Part shown: piece by piece, positions 41,776 through 48,974 of the stretch
Layout of the letters: each line of letters starts with the position of its first letter
Position numbering within the stretch: the stretch's first letter is position 1
Source: Streptomyces albicerus
GTDB lineage: Bacteria > Actinomycetota > Actinomycetes > Streptomycetales > Streptomycetaceae
Direction of reading: 5' to 3'
DNA: 48,974 bases
Assembly: GCF_008905045.1 (NCBI RefSeq)
Contig: NZ_VWMY01000066.1
Location: 1-48,974, forward strand
Notes under the pieces: model-generated
The model's database searches: none
What the model was told of the DNA's origin: nothing
Seen by the model: only the letters and a program-made list of their open reading frames with translations
Made by a program: the position numbers and the translations under genes

Positions 41776-42548
41776 ACCACACTCACCCCCGCCAGCCACC
41801 CCCCGTCGATCACGAACGGCTGCCCGGTGATGTAGGAGGAGTCCTCCGAGGAGAGGAAGAGCGCGAGTCGCGCCACCTCCTCGGGCTTCCCGATTCGGCC
41901 CATCGGCACGAGCTTGCGGTACAGCCGCGCCACGCCCTCCGAGGCCGCCTCGGCGTCCGCCGCCGGGTCGAGCAGCGCAGGGTTGCTCATGGCGGTGTCG
42001 ATGGCGCCGGGGCAGACGGCGTTGACACGGATCCCCTTGGGTGCCAGCTCCAGCGCGGCCACGCGCGTGAGGCCGACGATCGCGTGCTTGGTCGCGCTGT
42101 ACGCGCCGACGTACGCCATGCCGGTGACCCCGGTGTACGAGGCGGTGTTGACGATGGTTCCGCCGCCGGCCGCCTCGATCTCGGGGGCGAGGGCCTTGAT
42201 GCCGAGGAAGACGCCGACCTGGTTGACCTGCACGAGGTGCATGAACTCGTCGAGAGGAGTGTCGACGAGGGCGTTGAAGCGCAGGACACCGGCGTTGTTG
42301 ACCAGCCCGTCGACCTTCCCGTACGCACCCTTCGCGGCGGCCACCGCGGCCGCCCAGCCGTCCTCCCGGCTCACGTCCAGATGGACATAGAGCGCGCCCA
42401 GCTCCTTGGCCAGCCCCTCCCCCTGGTCGTCGAGCACGTCCGCGACGACGACCTTGGCGCCCTCGGCCGCGAAGAGCCGCGCCTCCTGTTCTCCCTGGCC
42501 GCGCGCGGCGCCGGTGACGAGAACGACCCGTCCGTCGAGCTTGCCCAT
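41772..42548 (-). CDS. Short-chain dehydrogenase/reductase
   Basis: A 258-residue classical SDR. VTGAARGQG (about 10-18) is the glycine motif, NNAGVL and NTASYTGVTGMAYVGAYSATKHA give the NAG, Ser and Tyr-x3-Lys residues, and it ends ITGQPFVIDGGW. It resembles 3-alpha/20-beta-hydroxysteroid and cyclic alcohol dehydrogenases. In this cluster it would oxidise a hydroxyl group to a ketone. GGGAG precedes the ATG at 42548, and its own operator lies at 42584-42604. The LLM gene that follows also has its own promoter. Confidence 0.93.
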   Translation of the reverse strand: MGKLDGRVVLVTGAARGQGEQEARLFAAEGAKVVVADVLDDQGEGLAKELGALYVHLDVSREDGWAAAVAAAKGAYGKVDGLVNNAGVLRFNALVDTPLDEFMHLVQVNQVGVFLGIKALAPEIEAAGGGTIVNTASYTGVTGMAYVGAYSATKHAIVGLTRVAALELAPKGIRVNAVCPGAIDTAMSNPALLDPAADAEAASEGVARLYRKLVPMGRIGKPEEVARLALFLSSEDSSYITGQPFVIDGGWLAGVSVV

Positions 42549-42583
42549 GCGAACTCCCTTCGCAGACGTGGAGTCCATCACAG

Positions 42584-42604
42584 TATCTGACACACCGTCA
42601 GATA
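42584..42604. promoter_or_regulatory. TetR-type operator, site 4
   Basis: TATCTGAC (42584-42591) and GTCAGATA (42597-42604) are perfect arms around ACACC, 36 bp before the SDR start. The structure is the same as site 2. Confidence 0.75.
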
Positions 42605-42663
42605 TGAACGGGGCCGCACAGGAACAACCGAGGTCCGCCGACCGGGTCACCGGCCGCCGGCCC

Positions 42664-43590
42664 CTACAGCAGGACGGCCACCTCGGTCCCGAACGCCTCC
42701 ATCTGGTCGGTGAGTTCGGCGCGGCTCCGGCTCCGGAACCGCACCTGGATCTGGTCCACCCCCATCGCTTGGTACGCCCGCAGCGACTCGGCGAGCGCTT
42801 CGGGGCTGCCGGTGAGGGTGCGTCGCCCGACGTCCCAGCCGGGCTCGCCCACGTACAGGGGCTCGGTGATGGCGCCCACGGTGAGGGGCTCGTCGACCCC
42901 CGCATCCTCGCGAAGCCGTTCGATCCGCGCGATCTGCTCGGGCAGCCGCTCCCGCGGATCCCCCTGCGGCAGCCAGCCATCCCCCTTGACCGCGGCCCGG
43001 CGCACGGCGGCCGGCGAGGAGCCGCCGACCCAGAGGGGAACGCGCTCCTGCGCGGGCCGAGGTCGCTGGCCGAGCCCTTCGAAGTCGTACAACTTTCCAT
43101 GATGGGAGGGGAATTCATCCGGCCCGAGCGCTGCCCGCAACGCGTCGATGGACTCGTCGAGGACGGCTCCACGGCGCACGAAGTCCACCCCCAGCGCCTC
43201 GAACTCCTCCTGTACGTGCCCGGCGCCGACCCCGAGGATCAGCCGGCCGCCCGAGAGATGGTCGAGGGTCGCGTACTGCTTGGCGGTGAGGAGGGGATGC
43301 CGCAGTCCGACCACCGCGACATGGCTGAGCAGCCGTACGCGCTCGGTCACCCCCGCCAGGAAGGCGAGCGTGGCGACCGGGTCGTACCAGATCGTGCTCA
43401 TCGCGGCGGCGAGCCGGCGCGGGATGGCCACGTGGTCGCAGCTCGCCACGTACGCGAAGCCCGAACGATCGGCGGTACGCGCGATCTCGACGAGGTCGTC
43501 GGGACCGGCGTCCGCCTCCCAGGCCTCGGCGTAGAGGGTGCTCTGGGACTGGACGGGCAGCTGCATCCCGTACTGGAGGGAAGCGCTCAA
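42664..43590 (-). CDS. F420-dependent LLM-class oxidoreductase (TIGR03619-like)
   Basis: A 308-residue single-barrel oxidoreductase. YGMQLPVQSQS at the start, SCDHVAIP, LLSHVAVVGLRHPLLTAKQYATLDHLSGGRLILGVGAGHVQEEFEALG and PLWVGGSSPAAVRRAA are the typical F420-binding elements. It should transfer hydride between F420 and the substrate or act as a monooxygenase. The start is TTG 43590, which overlaps the stop of the amidohydrolase-2 gene (TTGA), so the two are translationally coupled. ATG 43566 is an alternative but would cut the first strand. It is followed by the separately controlled SDR. Confidence 0.92.
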   Translation of the reverse strand: MSASLQYGMQLPVQSQSTLYAEAWEADAGPDDLVEIARTADRSGFAYVASCDHVAIPRRLAAAMSTIWYDPVATLAFLAGVTERVRLLSHVAVVGLRHPLLTAKQYATLDHLSGGRLILGVGAGHVQEEFEALGVDFVRRGAVLDESIDALRAALGPDEFPSHHGKLYDFEGLGQRPRPAQERVPLWVGGSSPAAVRRAAVKGDGWLPQGDPRERLPEQIARIERLREDAGVDEPLTVGAITEPLYVGEPGWDVGRRTLTGSPEALAESLRAYQAMGVDQIQVRFRSRSRAELTDQMEAFGTEVAVLL

Positions 43591-44849
43591 CGGGCACCGC
43601 CCTGTTCACCGTCGCCACCGGGCGCACCGCCCAGCCCGGCCCACAGCCCGTCCGCCGTCAGCCCGAGCAGCTCGATCGCGTTCCGCCGTACGATCCGGTC
43701 GACGACATCCGCGTCCAGGTGCCCCATCTGCGCCTCGCCGACCTCCCGCGACTTGGGCCAGGTGGAGTCGGAGTGGGGATAGTCGGTCTCGTACAACACG
43801 TTCCCGACCCCTATGGAGTCGAGGTTGCGGAGCCCGAAGGCGTCGTCGAAGAAGCAGCCGTAGACGTGCTCGGCGAAGAGTTCGGACGGCGGCCGGTGGA
43901 CCTTGTCGGCGACGCCGCCCCAGCCCCGGTTCTCCTCCCACACCACGTCCGCGCGCTCGAGGATGTAGGGAATCCACCCGATCTGCCCCTCCGCGTACAT
44001 CACTTTCAGATTCGGGAAGCGCTCGAACTTGCCGCTCATCAGCCAGTCGACCATCGAGAAGCAGCAGTTTGCGAAGGTGATGGTGGAGCCGACGGCAGGC
44101 GGGGCGTCGGCGGAGGTGGAGGGCATGCGGCTGCTCGACCCGATGTGCATGGCGATGACCGTGCCGGTCTCGTCACAGGCGGCGAGGAACGGATCCCAGT
44201 CGTCCGTATGGATGGAGGGCAGTCCGAGATGCGGAGGTATCTCGGAGAAGGCGACGGCCCGTACCCCACGGGAGGCGTTGCGCCGTACCTCCTCCGCAGC
44301 CAGCCGCGCGTCCCACAGAGGTATGAGGGTGAGCGGTATCAGCCGGCCCCGGGCCTCGGGCCCGCACCACTCCTCGACCATCCAGTCGTTGTAGGCGCGC
44401 ACGGAGAGGAGGCCCAGTTCGTGGTCCTTGGCCTCGGTGAAGGTCTGGCCGCAGAAGCGGGGGAAGGTGGGGAAGCAGAGGGCGGACTGGACGTGGTTGA
44501 CGTCCATGTCGGCGAGGCGTTGCGGGACGTCGTACGAGCCCGGCCGCATCTGCTCGTACGTGATGATCTCGAGCTTGATCTCGTCCCTGTCGTACCCGAC
44601 GGCGGTGTCGAGGCGGGTGAGGGGGCGGTGCAGGTCCTCGTAGACCCACCAGTCACCGATGGGCCCCTCGTCCCCCTGCGCACCCATGACGGGAGCGAAC
44701 TTGCCGCCCAGGAAGGTCATTTCCTTGAGCGGGGCGCGGACGATCCGCGGCCCCCGGTCCTGGTACTTCGACGGGAGCCGGTCCTGCCAGACGCTGGGGG
44801 GCTCCACCGTGTGGTCGTCCACCGAGATGATCTTCGGAAAGGTCTCCAT
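43587..44849 (-). CDS. Amidohydrolase family 2 (ACMSD-like TIM barrel)
   Basis: A 420-residue metal-dependent hydrolase or decarboxylase. It opens METFPKIISVDDHTVEPPSVW, where the usual metal motif HxH is replaced by DDHTVEP. VNHVQSALCFPTFPRFCGQ, MHIGSSSRM, the YAEGQIGWIPYILERAD helix and YETDYPHSDSTWP (the conserved late Asp) are family features. Relatives in actinobacterial clusters for steroid-, terpene- and aromatic-like compounds hydrolyse or decarboxylate ring-derived acids. The ATG at 44849 has no clear ribosome site. Operator site 5 ends 22 bp upstream. It is first in a two-gene unit with the F420 LLM enzyme. Confidence 0.9.
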   Translation of the reverse strand: METFPKIISVDDHTVEPPSVWQDRLPSKYQDRGPRIVRAPLKEMTFLGGKFAPVMGAQGDEGPIGDWWVYEDLHRPLTRLDTAVGYDRDEIKLEIITYEQMRPGSYDVPQRLADMDVNHVQSALCFPTFPRFCGQTFTEAKDHELGLLSVRAYNDWMVEEWCGPEARGRLIPLTLIPLWDARLAAEEVRRNASRGVRAVAFSEIPPHLGLPSIHTDDWDPFLAACDETGTVIAMHIGSSSRMPSTSADAPPAVGSTITFANCCFSMVDWLMSGKFERFPNLKVMYAEGQIGWIPYILERADVVWEENRGWGGVADKVHRPPSELFAEHVYGCFFDDAFGLRNLDSIGVGNVLYETDYPHSDSTWPKSREVGEAQMGHLDADVVDRIVRRNAIELLGLTADGLWAGLGGAPGGDGEQGGAR

Positions 44850-44870
44850 GCTTTGTACGGTAGCGCTGAT

Positions 44871-44885
44871 CTGACGGTCCGTCAG
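44871..44885. promoter_or_regulatory. TetR-type operator, site 5 (CTGACGGTCCGTCAG)
   Basis: Identical over 15 bp to site 1 (7409-7423), 37 kb away. It lies 22 bp before the start of the amidohydrolase-2 gene. No TetR gene is next to it in this window. Confidence 0.8.
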
Positions 44886-45084
44886 CTCCCTGGTCGGTGC
44901 CGGGCGAGCGGTCCCTGGAATGCGGGAAAGGGGTCGCGGGGTTGCGAGGACGGGGTGTGGGCCCTGTGAGGGCTTGCGGTCCTCGGCATGGCGGCCTGTG
45001 ATCGGTGTCTCCCACGGCTGACGTATCCGCCATGAACAAGGCAAACTGGCCTGGTTGTCATGACGTTTCGGCAGGGGGACAGCG

Positions 45085-48051
45085 ATGGACGGTGTACCGC
45101 GAGCTTCCGAGCGGGTGCCGGAGCAGTGGCGTCCCGAGGAATCGGCGGCGCTTCGCTTCAGTGTGCTCGGCCCGGTGCGCGCCTGGCGCGGGGCGGAGTC
45201 ATTGCCCACCGGATCTCCGCAACAACGCGCCCTGCTGGCGGCTCTGCTGCTCCGCGAGGGCCGCACGGCGACGGCGTCCGAACTGATCGACGCGCTGTGG
45301 GGCGAGGAGCCGCCGTCGCAGGCGCTGGCGGCTGTGCGGACGTATGCCTCGCGGTTGCGGAAGGTCCTCTCTCCCGGCGTACTGGTCAGCGAGTCGGGCG
45401 GCTACGCCATCCGGCTCACCGACGGGTCCGGCGTGGGCGGTTCCCTGGACCTGGCCCTGGCCCAGGAGTTGGCGGCGGACGCGGAGAAGGCGAAGACGAC
45501 CGGCGACCTGTGCCACGCGCGCGCCATGCTGAACAAGGCGCTGAGCCTGTGGGACGGGGAGGTACTGGCAAGCGTCCCCGGCCCGTACGCGGACACGCAG
45601 CGCACCCGCCTGGAGGAGTGGCGCCTTCAGCTCATCGAGTCCCGCCTGGACATGGACCTCGAACAGGGCTGCCACGCGGAGGCGGTCTCCGAACTCACAG
45701 CTCTGACAGCGGCACATCCGTTGCGGGAGCGACTCCGTGAACTGCTGATGCTCGCCCTGTACCGCTCGGGCCGGCAGGCGGAGGCGCTGGCGGTGTACGC
45801 GGACACGCGGCGCTTGCTGGCGGATGAGCTGGGGGTGGACCCGCGGCCGGGCCTGAAGGAACTCCAGCAGCGGATTCTGCAGGCGGACCCCGGGCTGGCG
45901 GAACCGTCGGCTCCGGTGGCGGAGCCTGCCGTCGCTCCCGTCCGTCCCGCCCAACTCCCGGCCACTGTCCCTGACTTCACCGGCCGTGCGTCCTTTGTCT
46001 CCGAACTGGGCGACGTGCTGGCCTCCGCCGAGGGCCGCGTCATGGCGGTGTCGGCGGTGGCCGGGATCGGGGGCGTGGGCAAGACGACCCTCGCGGTGCA
46101 TGTGGCGCACCAGGCCCGAGGCGCGTTCCCTGACGGGCAGTTGTACGTGGACCTGCAAGGGGCCGGAGCGCGCGCGGCCGAGCCGGAGACGGTGCTGGGG
46201 GCGTTCCTACGGGCGTTGGGGACCGCCGACTCCGCCATCCCGGACTCGCTGGAGGAGCGGGCAGCGCTGTTCCGGTCAGTGCTGGACGGCCGCCGGGTAC
46301 TGGTGCTGCTGGACAACGCGCGCGATGCCGCGCAGGTGCGTCCGCTGCTGCCCGGGACGGAGGGCTGCGCGGCGCTCATCACCTCCCGGGTACGGATGGT
46401 GGACCTGGCCGGGGCCCACTTGGTGGACCTGGACGTGATGTCCCCCGAGGAGGCCTTGCAGCTCTTCACGAAGATCGTGGGCACGGAGCGCGTCGCCTCC
46501 GAGCGGGAGGCCGCGCTGGACGTGGTGGCGGCGTGCGGCTTCTTGCCGCTGGCGATCCGCATCGCCGCGTCGCGGTTGGCGGCTCGTCGTACGTGGACGG
46601 TTTCCGTACTCGCGGCGAAGCTGGCGGACGAGCGACGACGACTGGACGAGCTTCAGGCCGGGGACCTGGCGGTGAAGGCCACCTTCGAGCTGGGATATGG
46701 GCAGTTGGAGCCGACGCAGGCTCGGGCTTTCCGGCTGCTGGGGCTGGCGGACGGGCCGGACATCTCGCTGGCGGCAGCTGCGGCGGTGCTGGACCTGCCG
46801 GTCGAGGAAACGGAGGACTTGCTGGAGTCCCTCGTCGACACCTCGTTGCTGGAGTCGGCGGCGCCCGGTCGGTATCGCTACCACGACCTGGTCCGGCTCT
46901 ACGCGCGTGCTTGCGCGGAGAGGGACGAACAGCCGCCGAGCGAGCGGGCAGCGGCGATGTCGCGACTGCTCGACTTCTACCTGGCTACGGCTTCGGGGAT
47001 CTATGCGATCGAGCGGCCGGGGGACCGGCTGGTGGATCACCTGGAGGCGACGCAGTATCCGGGGCTGCGGTTCGGCGAAGGAAGCGCTGCCCTCGACTGG
47101 CTGTACACCGAGGCATCGCCTCTGCTGGCCTGCGTGCGGCAGTCGGCGGGTACGGATCGGTTGCGGCGGGCGGTGGACCTGCTGTGGGCCGCCAGGGACC
47201 TCACCGAGTCGGGGGCCAACTCCCACCAGTACGAGACGACGGCCAGGGCGATGTGCGATGCCACTCGGGCCGCGGGGGACGCTCACGCGGAGGGCAGGGC
47301 ACGGACGACGCTCACCCACCCCCTGCTGGTCTCCGGCCGTATCCAACAGGCCGCCGAGCAGGCTCAGCTCGCCATGGAACTCGCCGCCTCCGCTCAGGAC
47401 GCCATGGCCATGAGCTGGGCGGCCAACGACCGGGGGCTCACCTTCCTCCACCAGGAACAGTACGCGGAGGGCAAGACGTTCTTCGAGCGGTCGATAGAGG
47501 GATACGGCGCGATCGGCAACAAGCCCCTCGAAGCGCTCAGCCTGTGCAACCTGTCACGTGCTCACCTGGGCATGGGGAACATCACCATGGCGGTGGAGAT
47601 CGCGCAGCGCGCCCTGACCGCGTACCTCGAGATCGGCCAGACCCTGCGTCTCGCCAACGGGCACTTCACCCTGGGCATCGCTCTGACCAGGGCCGACCGT
47701 CACACCGAGGCCCTCAGTCAGTTCTCCGACGCCTTGTCCGTCTTCGGCAACCACCGACAGCGGCTCTGGGAGGGAACGACCAACTTCCGTATCGCCGAAG
47801 TGCACTTGGCCGCCCGTCGCCCCGCGCAAGCTGCCCAGCACGCCGAGCAGGCACTCGCGCTCGGATGCATCGGCGGCGATCGGATGCAGGGCACCGTTCT
47901 GACGCTCCTGGGCCGGGCGCTCACCAGGCTGGGACAGGTGGACCGGGCCCGGGCCTGCTGGCGTGAGGCGATCAACCTCTACGAACAGAACGGCGGCGCC
48001 GCACAGGCGCAGGAGGTACGTGCGCTGCTCACGCCCGCCACTGCGGCGTGA
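45085..48051 (+). CDS. afsR: AfsR, global SARP-type regulator of secondary metabolism
   Basis: A 988-residue protein, close to the 993 of S. coelicolor AfsR. Domains in order: OmpR-like winged helix (about 23-100, with RALLAALLLREGRTATASELIDALWG), bacterial transcriptional activation domain (about 105-255), NB-ARC ATPase with Walker A AGIGGVGKTT (Lys333) and DNARDAAQVRPLLPG, and C-terminal TPRs (about 720-980). In S. coelicolor AfsR is phosphorylated by AfsK and related kinases, binds the afsS promoter and raises antibiotic production. The next gene is afsS, which supports the symbol. The ATG at 45085 has AGGGGGA upstream. afsK is not in the window and may lie to the right. Confidence 0.95.
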   Translation: MDGVPRASERVPEQWRPEESAALRFSVLGPVRAWRGAESLPTGSPQQRALLAALLLREGRTATASELIDALWGEEPPSQALAAVRTYASRLRKVLSPGVLVSESGGYAIRLTDGSGVGGSLDLALAQELAADAEKAKTTGDLCHARAMLNKALSLWDGEVLASVPGPYADTQRTRLEEWRLQLIESRLDMDLEQGCHAEAVSELTALTAAHPLRERLRELLMLALYRSGRQAEALAVYADTRRLLADELGVDPRPGLKELQQRILQADPGLAEPSAPVAEPAVAPVRPAQLPATVPDFTGRASFVSELGDVLASAEGRVMAVSAVAGIGGVGKTTLAVHVAHQARGAFPDGQLYVDLQGAGARAAEPETVLGAFLRALGTADSAIPDSLEERAALFRSVLDGRRVLVLLDNARDAAQVRPLLPGTEGCAALITSRVRMVDLAGAHLVDLDVMSPEEALQLFTKIVGTERVASEREAALDVVAACGFLPLAIRIAASRLAARRTWTVSVLAAKLADERRRLDELQAGDLAVKATFELGYGQLEPTQARAFRLLGLADGPDISLAAAAAVLDLPVEETEDLLESLVDTSLLESAAPGRYRYHDLVRLYARACAERDEQPPSERAAAMSRLLDFYLATASGIYAIERPGDRLVDHLEATQYPGLRFGEGSAALDWLYTEASPLLACVRQSAGTDRLRRAVDLLWAARDLTESGANSHQYETTARAMCDATRAAGDAHAEGRARTTLTHPLLVSGRIQQAAEQAQLAMELAASAQDAMAMSWAANDRGLTFLHQEQYAEGKTFFERSIEGYGAIGNKPLEALSLCNLSRAHLGMGNITMAVEIAQRALTAYLEIGQTLRLANGHFTLGIALTRADRHTEALSQFSDALSVFGNHRQRLWEGTTNFRIAEVHLAARRPAQAAQHAEQALALGCIGGDRMQGTVLTLLGRALTRLGQVDRARACWREAINLYEQNGGAAQAQEVRALLTPATAA

Positions 48052-48081
48052 GCGACGTGCTTCACACCGGGCTGTTGCGGA

Positions 48082-48121
48082 CGTTCAGCATTCGTTTATC
48101 TCCACCGGGCACTCTCATACC
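48082..48121 (+). promoter_or_regulatory. Putative AfsR-binding afsS promoter
   Basis: Direct repeats CGTTCA (48082-48087) and CGTTTA (48093-48098) lie 11 bp apart, the spacing used by SARP regulators. The second can act as the -35 element, followed after 17 bp by CATACC (48116-48121) as a possible -10. The layout matches what is known for AfsR at afsS. The exact -10 is uncertain. Confidence 0.55.
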
Positions 48122-48266
48122 TGTCACACCGTCGCGTCGGGGGGCAGACGGTCTGACCAGGAGCCCGACCGGTTAGTGTGCGGCTCCGAACGCCCGTCCA
48201 GCGGCCCTCGGGGGAGTTTCTGGGCGGGCGTTCCTCACTCGTCATCACAACGGAGGACTCACGCCC

Positions 48267-48506
48267 ATGAACGACAAGAAGAAGGACACGGACTTCACCA
48301 CGCAGGACAACGGAATGCCGACTCCGCCTGCCAAGGACCCGGACGTCACCACGCTCGACAACGGTATGCCGACTCCGCCGGCCGAGGACCCGGACGTCAA
48401 GCCGCTCGACAACGGCATGCCCAGCGAGCCCGCCAAGGACGACATCCGGACGATGGACAACGGCATGCCCGCCCCGCCCGCCCTGGACCTCGACGGCGGC
48501 AAGTAG
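48267..48506 (+). CDS. afsS: AfsS-like small regulatory protein with four DNGMP repeats
   Basis: A 79-residue hydrophilic protein with no signal peptide. Four repeats carry DNGMP at residues 14-18, 31-35, 48-52 and 64-68, with flanks such as TTLDNGMPTPPAEDPDV. AfsS of S. coelicolor has 63 residues with three repeats of TxxDNHMPxxPA; here His is replaced by Gly and there is one more repeat. AfsS raises antibiotic production by an unknown mechanism. A good CGGAGG site precedes the ATG, and the gene lies 215 bp behind afsR with a SARP-like promoter. A hairpin terminator follows. Confidence 0.9.
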   Translation: MNDKKKDTDFTTQDNGMPTPPAKDPDVTTLDNGMPTPPAEDPDVKPLDNGMPSEPAKDDIRTMDNGMPAPPALDLDGGK

Positions 48507-48527
48507 AGACTTTCCTCCCGACGGGGA

Positions 48528-48566
48528 TCGGCCGCGGTGGCGCGGAGGGGGAGCCACCGCGGCCGA
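48528..48566 (+). terminator. Terminator after afsS
   Basis: TCGGCCGCGGTGGC (48528-48541) pairs with GCCACCGCGGCCGA (48553-48566) around an 11-nt loop. It starts 22 nt after the afsS stop and separates it from the small secreted peptide gene. Confidence 0.85.
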
Positions 48567-48692
48567 GGTCTGTCCGGGGCCCGGTTCGGGTCATTCGGTG
48601 ACGCGAACCGTTCGCGGCCCTCTCGAACACTTCCTCCCATGTAGCCAGGAATCTCTTTTTGCCCGGAAGTCCCCTCCCCCACAGGAGCTGGA

Positions 48693-48818
48693 ATGACCCG
48701 CACCAAGAAGATCCTCGCCACGATCGCCCTGATGCTCGGCATCACCGCAGCGGCCGCGAGCCCGGCACTGGCCGACAACCCCATGCCGGTGGCCCCGCTG
48801 GACAACCCCATGCCCTGA
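48693..48818 (+). CDS. Secreted 41-residue precursor with a DNPMP-DNPMP mature peptide
   Basis: The start MTRTKKILATIALMLGITAA is a clean Sec signal peptide. The likely cleavage site ASPALA leaves the mature peptide DNPMPVAPLDNPMP (residues 28-41). GGAG lies 8 nt before the ATG and a perfect 17-bp terminator follows, so it is a complete small transcription unit. The mature peptide contains two copies of D-N-x-M-P, the core of the AfsS repeat, and LDNPMP matches the LDNGMP of the neighbouring AfsS. No cysteine is present. It may be a signal peptide, a secreted partner of AfsS or a decayed paralogue of it; I know of no established function. Confidence 0.8.
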   Translation: MTRTKKILATIALMLGITAAAASPALADNPMPVAPLDNPMP

Positions 48819-48835
48819 CGCAGCCCTTCACTTCC

Positions 48836-48874
48836 CCGATGGGGGCCGAGCCCACCCGGCTCGGCCCCCATCGG
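48836..48874 (+). terminator. Perfect terminator after the secreted peptide gene
   Basis: CCGATGGGGGCCGAGCC (48836-48852) pairs with GGCTCGGCCCCCATCGG (48858-48874) around CACCC, 17 perfect pairs, starting 17 nt after the stop. The last 100 bases of the window show no further feature. Confidence 0.9.
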
Positions 48875-48974
48875 CATGCTCCACTCCCGCACGATCTACT
48901 CAGGATCGCCGCACCACCGCCTGAGCCATCCCTGACCATGCCCGAGCCTGCGGCAGAGGCCTATCGCCCCCCCC

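Noticed and set aside
48693..48818. Lanthipeptide or other RiPP precursor
   Set aside because: The mature part has no Cys, Ser or Thr for ring formation, and no modification enzyme gene lies nearby.
1..48974. CRISPR array, tRNA, rRNA, IS element or prophage
   Set aside because: The tandem repeats present have no spacers of CRISPR type, no cloverleaf or rRNA sequence was seen, and no transposase or integrase motif is present.

Overview
The window is chromosomal DNA from a Streptomyces-type actinomycete. The evidence is very high GC, many GTG and TTG starts, XRE/DUF397 and SigE-type regulators, an FO synthase (fbiC) for coenzyme F420, and a full AfsR-AfsS locus at the right end. I see no tRNA, rRNA, insertion sequence, CRISPR array or prophage. 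All calls come from reading the sequence by eye; no search was run.

Layout. 1-4.8 kb: an XRE regulator with a DUF397 partner, an ADP-ribosylglycohydrolase-like protein that has lost its metal ligands, and an ECF sigma factor coupled to a membrane-anchored partner. 4.9-9.4 kb: a sodium:solute symporter, a short-chain dehydrogenase (SDR) divergent from a dimeric alpha/beta-barrel-type protein, a DUF2165 membrane protein and a GntR-like protein. 9.6-13.8 kb: a SigE-family sigma factor coupled to a beta-propeller protein, two HTH/DUF6247-like genes, a remnant of an anti-sigma-type ATPase, and a GNAT acetyltransferase. 13.8-17.3 kb: a large STAND ATPase-TPR protein, a 56-residue protein and the GNAT gene form one translationally coupled operon. 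17.5-31.8 kb: exported and envelope proteins (S8 protease, a degenerate L,D-transpeptidase, a PHP-type phosphoesterase, a CapA-like lipoprotein, an M15-like lipoprotein, a TAP-like peptidase) with fbiC and a Ddn-like F420 enzyme among them. 31.8-37.2 kb: a Ser/Thr kinase, an SDR-SDR-TetR operon and an orphan antitoxin-like gene. 37.2-44.9 kb: an oxidative catabolic cluster with an aldehyde dehydrogenase, a D-aminoacylase-like amidohydrolase, two LLM (luciferase-like) oxidoreductases, an SDR and an amidohydrolase-2 protein. 45.1-48.9 kb: afsR, afsS and a small secreted peptide that carries the AfsS motif.

How the genes work together. A palindrome of the form CTGACGGNCCGTCAG, typical of TetR-family operators, occurs in front of four genes of the 40.5-44.9 kb cluster and again in the SDR/barrel divergent promoter at 7.4 kb. 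This suggests one regulon whose regulator lies outside the window. fbiC supplies F420, which the LLM and Ddn-like enzymes probably use. AfsR (SARP DNA-binding, NB-ARC ATPase, TPR) is expected to switch on afsS through direct repeats in front of it. The gene after afsS encodes a preprotein whose predicted mature form is DNPMPVAPLDNPMP, an exported version of the AfsS repeat. I consider this the strongest candidate for an undescribed element.

Other themes are pseudoenzymes (ADP-ribosylglycohydrolase-like and YkuD-like) and three genes whose stop codon lies inside a short tandem repeat.
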